Shown in pieces: positions 1 through 5,823 of a stretch of DNA of 5,823 bases. The stretch spans positions 6,087 to 11,909 of the forward strand of contig DOEL01000027.1 in NCBI GenBank assembly GCA_003533095.1, in the 5' to 3' direction. The position numbers and the translations under genes are program-made. Below the pieces are notes generated by a model. That model saw nothing but the letters and a program-made list of their open reading frames with translations, had not been told where the DNA came from and did no database searches. This stretch comes from Methylophilaceae bacterium (GTDB lineage: Bacteria; Pseudomonadota; Gammaproteobacteria; Burkholderiales; Methylophilaceae). Position 1 is the stretch's first letter, and each line of letters starts with the position of its first letter.

Positions 1-31
1 ATTCAGTTCATTAATAATTATTTCTTAACAA

Positions 32-664
32 TTATCCATGAGCAATTTTTGTGATTTCTGCAGCAGCAGCAGCTGGATCAGCAGCGCCGTAGATTGCAGC
101 ACCAGCAACAATAATTGCAGCGCCAGCATCTTTAACTTGCTTAGTTGTAGCAGCTTTAACACCGCCAGCTACTGAAATTTTAGCGCCTGTTTTAAGTGCA
201 GCGATTGCAGCTAAGTCAGCAAAAGGTGTGTGACCTGCAGCTTGTGCATCAAGACCAGTGTGAACACCGATGATATGTGCGCCAGCAGCAACAGCTTCTT
301 TAGCTAAAGCTTCTTTATTTGGAACGTTGATCATGTCAACTTGAACTTCTTTACCGTATTTCTTAGCAGCAGCGATCACGCCTTTGATTGTAGCAATACC
401 TGAAGCACCAAGAACTGTACAAATGTCAGCACCAGCCTTGTAGAAAGGCTCAGCTTCGTATTCACCAGCGTCCATAGTCTTTAAGTCAACAAGGATTTGG
501 TTCTTTGGGAATTTAGCGCGAAGTGTTTCAAGAAGTTTGATACCGTTGTGCTTAATGCATGGTGTACCAATTTCAAGAATGTCCACGTGTGGAGCAACCT
601 TAGTTGCTAATGCAACTGTTGCGTCAAAATCTAATGAATCTAATGCCATTTGTGTTAAAGCCAT
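32..664 (-). CDS. hxlA: 3-hexulose-6-phosphate synthase (HPS)
   Basis: This enzyme (also called hps) makes D-arabino-3-hexulose 6-phosphate from formaldehyde and ribulose 5-phosphate, the fixing step of the RuMP cycle, in the cytoplasm. The 210-residue length is normal for a single-domain HPS of the OMP-decarboxylase-like TIM-barrel family. The metal/active-site motif D-x-K-x-x-D is intact as D60-K62-D65 in DLKTMDAG. E31 (EIGTP), D110 (QVDMIN) and H135 (GVHTG) lie at family positions, and phosphate-gripping loops appear at 164-170 (SVAGGVK) and 185-194. The DLKTMDAG form favours HPS over the related keto-gulonate-phosphate decarboxylase, typically DAKxAD. Alanine is very abundant (about 48 of 210, by hand count). 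The start is supported by GGAGA at 673-677, eight bases upstream. It lies downstream of tal on the same strand. No hexulose-phosphate isomerase follows within the window, and no terminator is visible in the last 31 bases. Confidence 0.95.
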   Translation of the reverse strand: MALTQMALDSLDFDATVALATKVAPHVDILEIGTPCIKHNGIKLLETLRAKFPKNQILVDLKTMDAGEYEAEPFYKAGADICTVLGASGIATIKGVIAAAKKYGKEVQVDMINVPNKEALAKEAVAAGAHIIGVHTGLDAQAAGHTPFADLAAIAALKTGAKISVAGGVKAATTKQVKDAGAAIIVAGAAIYGAADPAAAAAEITKIAHG

Positions 665-718
665 GGTTTTTTTCTCCGTATTTATTACAAGTTTTCTAAA
701 ATAGTTCGTTGCTAAAAG

Positions 719-738
719 GAAGTTTGAACTTCATGAAG
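719..738. repeat. Nested inverted repeat upstream of hps (operator-like)
   Basis: Two small dyads share one arm. GAAGTT (719-724) and AACTTC (727-732) are separated by two bases, and CTTCATGAAG (729-738) is a perfect 10-base palindrome overlapping the second arm. The element lies about 55-75 bases upstream of the hps ATG, where a promoter-proximal operator would be expected. The loops are too short for good RNA hairpins, so a protein site on DNA is likelier if the element is real. No regulator is encoded nearby and no known consensus is matched, so function is inference only. Confidence 0.3.
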
Positions 739-754
739 CAGGAAATCGATCATA

Positions 755-789
755 TAGGGCTAATCGACTTGTGTCAATGATTAGCCCTA
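755..789. repeat. Perfect 11-bp inverted repeat (stem-loop 2) between tal and hps
   Basis: TAGGGCTAATC at 755-765 is exactly complementary to GATTAGCCCTA at 779-789, with 13 bases between. GAC/GTC inside the loop (766-768 and 773-775) could extend the fold asymmetrically. This is the more GC-rich of the two stems in the gap. In the minus-strand transcript the following bases are mixed, not a U-tract, so it is not a textbook Rho-independent terminator. It may mark the 3' end of tal mRNA, block exonuclease, or be a processing site separating tal from hps. Confidence 0.55.
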
Positions 790-802
790 CTGATTTTATA
801 GC

Positions 803-832
803 CATTTCTTGTCATTTTTATGACAAGAAATG
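803..832. repeat. Perfect 12-bp inverted repeat (stem-loop 1) just after tal
   Basis: CATTTCTTGTCA at 803-814 is exactly complementary to TGACAAGAAATG at 821-832, with a six-base loop. It begins two bases after the tal stop codon on the minus strand, the normal position for an mRNA-end structure. The stem is AT-rich and no U-run follows in the direction of tal transcription (the next bases read GCTATAAAATC). It is therefore a candidate terminator or 3' stabiliser of unproven type, in tandem with the 755-789 stem. Confidence 0.55.
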
Positions 833-834
833 AT

Positions 835-1785
835 TTATAGCTTCTCGTTGAGTGCTGTTTCGAGTTTATTTTGATCCACTACGAAACCTCGAATACCCTC
901 TGCAAGTTTCTCAGTTGCCATTGCATCTTCATTCAATGAGAAACGGAATTCATCTTCAGTCATTTTATTGGGGGCTGCTTTTGTGGCGCCACCATCTTTA
1001 AGAACGCGAGGTAAGTCACCTTGAGTTGCTTCAAGCTCTTGCAGAAGATTTGGAGCAATTGTTAAACGATCACAACCTGCTAGGGCTGTAATTTCTCCAA
1101 TATTTCTAAATGAAGCACCCATCACGACGGTTTTATATCCATGTTCTTTGTAGTAAGCATAAATTTTACGCACAGATATAACGCCTGGATCATCTTCTGA
1201 TGAATAGGTATTGCCTGTTTTAGCTTTATACCAATCAAGGATACGACCTACGAATGGTGAAATAAGGAATACGCCCGCTTCAGCACAAGCGCGAGCTTGG
1301 CCAAAACCAAAAAGAAGCGTTAAGTTACAGTTAATACCTTCTTTCTCTAAAATTTCACCTGCTTTAATACCTTCCCATGTTGAAGCTAGTTTAATAAGTA
1401 CGCGATCTTTCTTAACGCCAGCTTCTTCATAAAGACCAATTAATTTACGTCCTTTTTTAACCATTGCATCAATATTGAAAGATAATCGCGCATCTACTTC
1501 AGTAGAAATACGGCCAGGAATATGTTTGAGAATCTCAAGACCTACAAGCACTGCTAACTTATCCGCCGCATCTTCAATTTGTTGTGCTTTATTGCTGCTT
1601 TTTGATTTTGCATAAGCAATAGCTTCTTTAATCATAGGTTCGCATTGAGGAAGCGTACTGGCCTTTAAGAGTAAAGATGGGTTTGTTGTTGCATCATAAG
1701 GTTTTACTGTTTTAATTGCTTCTACGTCACCTGTATCCGCAACGATCGTTGTCATGCCTTTTAATTGTTCTAATAGTGTTGCCAT
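835..1785 (-). CDS. tal: Transaldolase (TalB type)
   Basis: Transaldolase moves a dihydroxyacetone unit between sugar phosphates (sedoheptulose 7-phosphate + glyceraldehyde 3-phosphate to erythrose 4-phosphate + fructose 6-phosphate) through a Schiff base. In this setting it would serve RuMP-cycle rearrangement as well as the pentose phosphate pathway. At 316 residues it is colinear with E. coli TalB (317). The Schiff-base lysine is K132 in [10 protein letters not shown]17 (VADTGD), N35 (TTNPSL), E96 ([10 protein letters not shown]), N154 (NCNLTLLF), S176 and R181 (ISPFVGR) and the ASFRN motif at 224-228 match the active site. It is thus the classical long form, not the short Fsa/TalC-like form or a transaldolase-glucose-6-phosphate isomerase fusion. 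GGAGA at 1795-1799, nine bases upstream, supports the ATG. It is the upstream member of the tal-hps tandem; two stem-loops follow its stop. Confidence 0.97.
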   Translation of the reverse strand: MATLLEQLKGMTTIVADTGDVEAIKTVKPYDATTNPSLLLKASTLPQCEPMIKEAIAYAKSKSSNKAQQIEDAADKLAVLVGLEILKHIPGRISTEVDARLSFNIDAMVKKGRKLIGLYEEAGVKKDRVLIKLASTWEGIKAGEILEKEGINCNLTLLFGFGQARACAEAGVFLISPFVGRILDWYKAKTGNTYSSEDDPGVISVRKIYAYYKEHGYKTVVMGASFRNIGEITALAGCDRLTIAPNLLQELEATQGDLPRVLKDGGATKAAPNKMTEDEFRFSLNEDAMATEKLAEGIRGFVVDQNKLETALNEKL

Positions 1786-2263
1786 TGCTTAAAATCTCCA
1801 AAAATGATGTTTTTGAAATCGGATCTGAAATTATATATGAATTAACAAGTGATCTAGCAGATTCAACAGATGTTTTATGAGTAAATATGCATTTTTTTAA
1901 GCTTTTTTAAACGTAATATTATTCAAATTATGCATAAAACTATAAATTATCTAAATTTAACGTATTTTAAGTGATTTTAAATACATTTTAGATACAATTA
2001 AGATCATCTTATTGAATATAAACTCTATATAAAGTCGCATAAGCAGATTACGTTATTCTCGGCCAAAAACACTAATTTGTATGACTCAGGATTCAGATGA
2101 CAATAAGTTGTTAATTTGGCAAAATGACGTCTTTTTATGGCATCTCACATTTAAAGATTTTTTTAGCAAACCATCTTTGTCGTGAAAACCAATTAAACTT
2201 AAAAAGCAGCAAAACTACAAATTAAATTCTTAAGTTCTTCAATCTATTAACCTAAGGGCCTTT
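1786..2263. other. 478-base divergent intergenic region (tal / ppsA control region)
   Basis: There is no convincing gene, tRNA or recognised riboswitch here. The region is strongly AT-rich with A- and T-tracts (for example around 1891-1910) and lies between divergent genes, so it must hold promoters for both sides. Visible items are the tal -10 at 1830-1835, two TATGCAT boxes starting 43 bases apart (1886-1892 and 1929-1935, the second inside palindrome TTATGCATAA), the near-palindrome AAGATCATCTT (2000-2010), and the ppsA Shine-Dalgarno AAGGG at 2254-2258. For ppsA the best weak promoter guess is TTGTCG (2177-2182) with TAAAAA (2200-2205), spacer 17; TATAAA at 2028-2033 lacks a -35. At 478 bases the region is longer than two simple promoters need. 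Confidence 0.6.
1830..1858 (-). promoter_or_regulatory. tal: Candidate sigma-70 promoter for tal
   Basis: On the minus strand a perfect TATAAT lies at 1835-1830. It would start transcription near 1823 and give a leader of about 38 bases containing the tal Shine-Dalgarno. The -35 region at the right spacing (1853-1858, reading GCTAGA) is poor, so the promoter may need an activator, or the -10 match may be chance in AT-rich DNA. Confidence 0.35.
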
Positions 2264-4627
2264 ATGTCAGCACATGTCATTCCATTAGAAAATCTTCGCA
2301 ATACAGATGTGGGTTCTGTGGGAGGAAAGAATGCATCTTTGGGTGAAATGATTTCACAGCTTAATGCAAAGGGTGTCAGAGTCCCTACAGGCTTTGCAAC
2401 TACAGCATTAGCATTTAGAGAATTTTTAGCCCATAACAAACTAGACGATAAGATTGCTAATGAACTAAAAACTTTAAACACCGACGATACGGATGCGCTC
2501 GCTGTCAGCGGTAAAAAAATTAGACAATGGATTATCGATACGCCCTTTCCTGCTCCCTTAGAAAAAGCGATTGAAGAAAATTACACTCGACTTACCAAGA
2601 ACTCAGCTGAAGGCACTACTTTTGCAGTGAGATCTTCTGCTACAGCAGAAGATCTACCTGATGCTTCTTTCGCAGGCCAACAAGAGAGTTTTTTAAATAT
2701 TCACGGTGTCGAAAATATTAAACATGCTATCAAGGAAGTTTTTGCATCGCTTTATAACGACCGTGCCATTTCTTATCGCGTGCATAAAGGTTTTGTACAT
2801 GCTGATGTTGCTATTTCAGCAGGCGTGCAACAAATGGTAAGAAGTGATATTGGATGCTCTGGTGTCATGTTTACGATCGACACTGAATCAGGATTCAAAG
2901 ATGTAGTTTTTATCACCGCCTCTTACGGCTTAGGCGAGACGGTAGTTCAAGGTGCTGTAAACCCAGATGAGTTCTATGTTTTCAAGCCTCTTTTAAAAGA
3001 AGGAAAGCCAGCAATTGTTAGAAGATCTATTGGATCCAAAAAAATTAAAATGGTATTTAGTGATGCTACACAAGCTGGAAAAAGTACGCATACCATTGAT
3101 GTAGATTCTAAAGAAAGTGATACATTTAGCTTAAACGATGAAGATATTCTCGAGCTTGCTCAATATGCTGTGATTATAGAATCACACTACGGATGTCCCA
3201 TGGATATTGAGTGGGGAAAAAATGGATTAGACGGAAAAATTTACATTCTTCAAGCGAGACCCGAAACTGTTAAATCTCAATCAAAAAATGCAGTTGAAGT
3301 TTTTAAACTAAAAGGAAGTGGAAAAGCCATTGTCGCTGGACGCGCTGTAACACAAAAAATTGGTGTCGGTCCAGTTCGCATTGTAAAAGATCCTTCTGAA
3401 ATGCATGCAGTGCAACCTGGTGATATTTTGGTTGCAGATATGACTGATCCTAATTGGGAACCTGTGATGAAAAGAGCATCAGCACTTGTTACAAACCGTG
3501 GCGGTCGAACTTGTCATGCTGCCATCATTGCTCGAGAACTTGGAATTCCAGCGATTGTGGGTAGCGTGAATGCAACTGAACTTTTACAAGATGGAGACAT
3601 GGTAACCGTCTGTTGTTCAGAAGGTGAAACTGGACTTGTTTTCCAAGGCGCACTTGAATACGAAGTTAATACAGAAAAAGAAACTGCCCTTCCAACGCCG
3701 CCAGTTAAAATCATGATGAACGTGGGTAACCCTGATATGGCATTTACGTTTGCACAAACTCCAAATGATGGTGTGGGCTTAGCGCGTTTAGAATTTGTTA
3801 TCAATAACATGATTGGCATTCACCCAAAAGCGATATTAAATTATTCAGCGATGCCGCAAGACATTCAAAAACAAATTACTCATCGTGCACGCGGATATAA
3901 AAATCCAAAACAATTCTATATTGATAAAGTAGCGGAGGGTGTTGCAACCATTGCGGCGGCATTTTACCCAAAACCAGTTATTGTAAGAACTTCTGATTTT
4001 AAATCTAATGAATATAAAAAGTTAGTGGGTGGAGACATCTATGAACCTGATGAAGAGAATCCAATGATCGGGTTTAGAGGTGCGGCACGTTATATGTCAG
4101 AGGACTTTAAAGAATGTTTTGTCATGGAATGTCAAGCCATGAAAAAGGTAAGAGAAACTTTCGGTTTAACGAATGTAGAAATTATGATTCCATTTGTTCG
4201 AACACTAGATGAAGCTAAAGAAGTGACAAGTATTATGGCGGATAACGGCCTTAAACGAGGTGACCATGGACTTCGCTTGATTATGATGTGTGAAGTGCCA
4301 TCAAATGCAATCTTAGCTGAAGCATTTCTTGAATACTTCGATGGATTCTCAATTGGATCTAATGACTTAACACAGCTTACACTTGGCACTGATCGTGACT
4401 CAGGTATTTTGGCAGATGGTTTTGACGAGAGAAATGATGCTGTGAAAGCACTTATTAAATTGGCAATCACAGCTGCTAAAAAAACAAAGAAATATATTGG
4501 GATTTGTGGGCAGGGTCCATCAGATCATCCTGACTTTGCGGAATGGTTAGTGAAAGAAGGTATTTCATCAATGTCACTGAATCCTGATACTGTGATCAGT
4601 ACATGGAAACGTATTAGCCAAAAATAA
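2264..4627 (+). CDS. ppsA: Phosphoenolpyruvate synthase (pyruvate, water dikinase)
   Basis: PpsA makes PEP from pyruvate, ATP and water, giving AMP and phosphate; it is the cytoplasmic entry to gluconeogenesis from pyruvate. The 787 residues show the full family order: ATP-grasp/PPDK N-terminal domain (about 15-340, with [10 protein letters not shown] at 20-29 and [20 protein letters not shown] at 121-140), swivelling phosphohistidine domain (about 380-460), and C-terminal PEP/pyruvate TIM barrel (about 480-785). The phospho-carrier is H418 in GGRTCHAA. T416, two residues before it, matches E. coli Thr419, the residue modified by PpsR. The barrel holds [11 protein letters not shown] (698-708) and the catalytic cysteine C748 in [12 protein letters not shown]. 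Nothing is truncated. AAGGG at 2254-2258 supports the ATG, and the N-terminus matches the family start. Its last base is the first base of ppsR, so the two form an operon. It is divergent from tal-hps, fitting a route from RuMP-derived pyruvate to PEP. Confidence 0.98.
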   Translation: MSAHVIPLENLRNTDVGSVGGKNASLGEMISQLNAKGVRVPTGFATTALAFREFLAHNKLDDKIANELKTLNTDDTDALAVSGKKIRQWIIDTPFPAPLEKAIEENYTRLTKNSAEGTTFAVRSSATAEDLPDASFAGQQESFLNIHGVENIKHAIKEVFASLYNDRAISYRVHKGFVHADVAISAGVQQMVRSDIGCSGVMFTIDTESGFKDVVFITASYGLGETVVQGAVNPDEFYVFKPLLKEGKPAIVRRSIGSKKIKMVFSDATQAGKSTHTIDVDSKESDTFSLNDEDILELAQYAVIIESHYGCPMDIEWGKNGLDGKIYILQARPETVKSQSKNAVEVFKLKGSGKAIVAGRAVTQKIGVGPVRIVKDPSEMHAVQPGDILVADMTDPNWEPVMKRASALVTNRGGRTCHAAIIARELGIPAIVGSVNATELLQDGDMVTVCCSEGETGLVFQGALEYEVNTEKETALPTPPVKIMMNVGNPDMAFTFAQTPNDGVGLARLEFVINNMIGIHPKAILNYSAMPQDIQKQITHRARGYKNPKQFYIDKVAEGVATIAAAFYPKPVIVRTSDFKSNEYKKLVGGDIYEPDEENPMIGFRGAARYMSEDFKECFVMECQAMKKVRETFGLTNVEIMIPFVRTLDEAKEVTSIMADNGLKRGDHGLRLIMMCEVPSNAILAEAFLEYFDGFSIGSNDLTQLTLGTDRDSGILADGFDERNDAVKALIKLAITAAKKTKKYIGICGQGPSDHPDFAEWLVKEGISSMSLNPDTVISTWKRISQK

Positions 4628-4629
4628 TG
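4625..4629 (+). promoter_or_regulatory. TAATG stop/start overlap coupling ppsA and ppsR
   Basis: The ppsA stop TAA (4625-4627) and ppsR start ATG (4627-4629) share one base. No purine-rich Shine-Dalgarno lies 5-12 bases upstream of the ATG; the sequence there is AGCCAAAAATA. This favours translational coupling by terminating ribosomes, which would tie the amount of PpsR to translation of its target. The overlap is seen directly; the coupling is inferred. Confidence 0.75.
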
Positions 4630-5442
4630 GCCCAACAAAAAAGAACAGCGTTCTTTATTTCTGATGGAACAGGCATTACCGCTGGTGCTCTTGGTCAGCT
4701 TTTAGCCCACTTTCCTGAAACACAATTTACACAAATCAGAATCCCTTTTACTGATTCTGATGCAAAAGTTGATGATGCTCAAAAACGTATCGTCAATGCA
4801 AAAATGGAAAATGGTGTAAGACCGATTGTGATTATGTCAATTGGTAACCCAAAACTACGTGCTGAACTTAAAGAAGTAGATGCTTATTACATTGATCTTT
4901 TTGATTCATTTATTGATCCTTTGGGTGTTGAATTAAAAGAAGAGCCTCTCACACGTCCTGGTGTTGCCCACAGTATGGCAGGAACTAATTATTCAGACAG
5001 AATGGAAGCAATTAATTTTGCATTAGGCCATGATGACGGTATGACACATAATGGGCTAAATCAAGCCAATGTGATTTTAGTTGGTGTATCCAGATCTGGT
5101 AAAACACCAACAAGTATTTATCTTGCAATGCAGTTTGGTATTAAAGCTGCGAACTACCCTCTAACACCAGAAGATTTTGAAAGAAAATCATTGCCGCCAA
5201 TCTTGGAAGGTTATATCGATAAAATTTTTGGATTAACTATTCAGGCAGATCGTTTAAGTAGTCTTCGAAGTGAAAGAAGGCCTAATAGCACTTATGCATC
5301 ACTTGAAAACTGTAAAAAAGAAATTTTAGATTGTGAAAATCTTATGAAAAGAGCTGGCATTCCATGGGCAGACTCAACCACACGATCAGTTGAAGAACTT
5401 TCAGCGATTATTTTACAAAAAATTCGTCAACCTAATACTTAA
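4627..5442 (+). CDS. ppsR: PEP synthetase regulatory protein (bifunctional kinase/pyrophosphorylase, DUF299)
   Basis: PpsR controls PpsA post-translationally. It inactivates PpsA by ADP-dependent phosphorylation of the threonine near the catalytic histidine and reactivates it by phosphate-dependent removal that yields pyrophosphate (known for E. coli PpsR). At 271 residues it is the normal length (E. coli about 277). Family features are the N-terminal ISDGTGITA (11-19), PGVAHSM (111-117), FALGHDDG (131-138), the P-loop GVSRSGKTPTS (153-163) with K159 and T160, and the C-terminal STTRSVEE (250-257). The adjacent ppsA carries the matching target T416, which makes PpsA the substrate rather than pyruvate phosphate dikinase, the target of related PDRP proteins. 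Translation probably depends on ppsA because no Shine-Dalgarno is visible. Its stop is 6 bases from the convergent gpx stop, with no room for a terminator between them. Confidence 0.96.
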   Translation: MAQQKRTAFFISDGTGITAGALGQLLAHFPETQFTQIRIPFTDSDAKVDDAQKRIVNAKMENGVRPIVIMSIGNPKLRAELKEVDAYYIDLFDSFIDPLGVELKEEPLTRPGVAHSMAGTNYSDRMEAINFALGHDDGMTHNGLNQANVILVGVSRSGKTPTSIYLAMQFGIKAANYPLTPEDFERKSLPPILEGYIDKIFGLTIQADRLSSLRSERRPNSTYASLENCKKEILDCENLMKRAGIPWADSTTRSVEELSAIILQKIRQPNT

Positions 5443-5448
5443 ATCGCT

Positions 5449-5823
5449 CTACTTTAATTCCGCTTTAATTTTATCGATAATATCAGGCGAGTCAGGCGTG
5501 ACATCACTTGTAAATGCGTATACTTTTTTACCCTGAGGTAAAATTAAGTATTTATGAAAATTCCATTTAGGCATTTCACCAGTCGCTTTAATCAGTTCTT
5601 GATAAAATGGGTTTGCATTCTTACCTGTCACATTTGATTTAGTTGTCATCGGAAACTCCACCGCATAAGTAAGTTTACAAAAATCTTTTACTTCCTTATC
5701 AGTCGCTAATTCTTGATTAAAGTCGTTAGATGGAAACCCAATCACAAGTAAACCTTTATCATGGTATTTTTTATATAAAGCTTCTAGGGCATTAAACTGA
5801 GGTGTAAACCCACATTTACTCGC
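5449..5823 (-). CDS. Glutathione peroxidase family protein, partial (5' end outside window)
   Basis: The reading frame is open from the window edge to a TAG at 5449-5451, giving the last 124 residues of a thiol peroxidase of the GPx family (gpx/btuE-like), which reduces H2O2 and organic hydroperoxides. The GTG at 5745 is an internal valine, not the start: in-frame codons upstream encode ASKCGFTPQF with the peroxidatic cysteine (codon at 5812-5814). The rest of the catalytic tetrad is present: Q37 in NQE, and W87 and N88 in KWNFHKYL (numbered from the window edge). C49 in KDFCKLTY sits where the resolving cysteine of 2-Cys GPx enzymes lies, so thioredoxin rather than glutathione may be the reductant. 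The common FPCNQF motif reads FPSNDF, and the QEPG stretch reads QELA. About 35 or more N-terminal residues are missing, so a signal peptide cannot be judged. Confidence 0.9.
   Translation of the reverse strand, partial: ASKCGFTPQFNALEALYKKYHDKGLLVIGFPSNDFNQELATDKEVKDFCKLTYAVEFPMTTKSNVTGKNANPFYQELIKATGEMPKWNFHKYLILPQGKKVYAFTSDVTPDSPDIIDKIKAELK

Noticed and set aside
13..22. AATAATTATT palindrome after hps as a terminator
   Set aside because: It is A/T only, has no usable loop and no following T-run.
32..664. 3-keto-L-gulonate-6-phosphate decarboxylase instead of HPS
   Set aside because: The active-site block reads DLKTMDAG, typical of HPS, and tal and ppsA neighbours fit RuMP metabolism rather than ascorbate catabolism.
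678..728. Sigma-70 promoter for hps (TATTTT at 698-703 or TAATAA near 682-687, minus strand)
   Set aside because: No -35 element sits at an acceptable spacing for either, and such A/T hexamers are common here; position left open.
755..832. Calling the two tal-hps stems Rho-independent terminators
   Set aside because: Neither is followed by a run of T on either strand, so I list them as inverted repeats only.
1211..1432. Open reading frame on the plus strand inside tal
   Set aside because: It lies antisense within a complete transaldolase, has no ribosome site and no recognisable protein character; a shadow frame.
2153..2178. AAAGAT/ATCTTT pair as a hairpin upstream of ppsA
   Set aside because: Six weak pairs across a 14-base loop in AT-rich DNA are expected by chance.
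2239..2481. Minus-strand 80-codon frame over the ppsA start
   Set aside because: It overlaps the conserved PpsA N-terminus antisense. The hydrophobic start looks signal-like, but nothing else supports it.
3514..4470. Open frames on the minus strand inside ppsA (3514-3819 and 4132-4470)
   Set aside because: Both mirror highly conserved PpsA coding sequence and have low-complexity, unrecognisable translations.
5743..5745. GTG as the start of the gpx gene
   Set aside because: The frame stays open upstream to the window edge and encodes the conserved peroxidatic-cysteine motif, so this codon is an internal valine.

Overview
The window carries five protein genes and nothing that looks mobile, phage-derived or CRISPR-like. 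Low GC (by eye, not computed), a hexulose-phosphate synthase with the bacterial methylotroph signature, a TalB-type transaldolase, and a proteobacterial PpsA/PpsR pair together suggest an AT-rich, RuMP-cycle methylotrophic betaproteobacterium. Methylophilaceae is my best guess, perhaps a streamlined Methylopumilus/OM43-like lineage. The lineage is an inference from family resemblance; no search was run.

Layout: positions 32-1785 hold two minus-strand genes in tandem, transaldolase (tal) followed downstream by 3-hexulose-6-phosphate synthase (hps/hxlA). The 170-base gap between them contains two perfect stem-loops and a nested inverted repeat. Positions 1786-2263 form a 478-base AT-rich, gene-free divergent intergenic region. 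Positions 2264-5442 hold a plus-strand operon, phosphoenolpyruvate synthase (ppsA) and its bifunctional regulatory kinase/phosphotransferase (ppsR), joined by a TAATG stop/start overlap. The last 375 bases carry the 3' part of a convergent minus-strand gene for a Cys-type glutathione peroxidase, whose stop lies 6 bases from the ppsR stop.

How the genes fit together: HPS condenses formaldehyde with ribulose 5-phosphate. Transaldolase belongs to the rearrangement branch that regenerates ribulose 5-phosphate. In RuMP organisms that cleave hexose phosphate by the KDPG route, the C3 output includes pyruvate, and PpsA converts pyruvate to PEP for gluconeogenesis and anabolism. PpsR switches PpsA off and on by reversible threonine phosphorylation. 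The divergent block therefore reads as C1 assimilation on one side and its gluconeogenic outlet on the other. The usual partner isomerase of HPS (hpi/hxlB) is not in the window.

I found no undescribed system. The points most worth a second look are the two perfect hairpins without U-tracts between tal and hps, the ppsR start that lacks a Shine-Dalgarno and appears to depend on translational coupling, and the long divergent control region.
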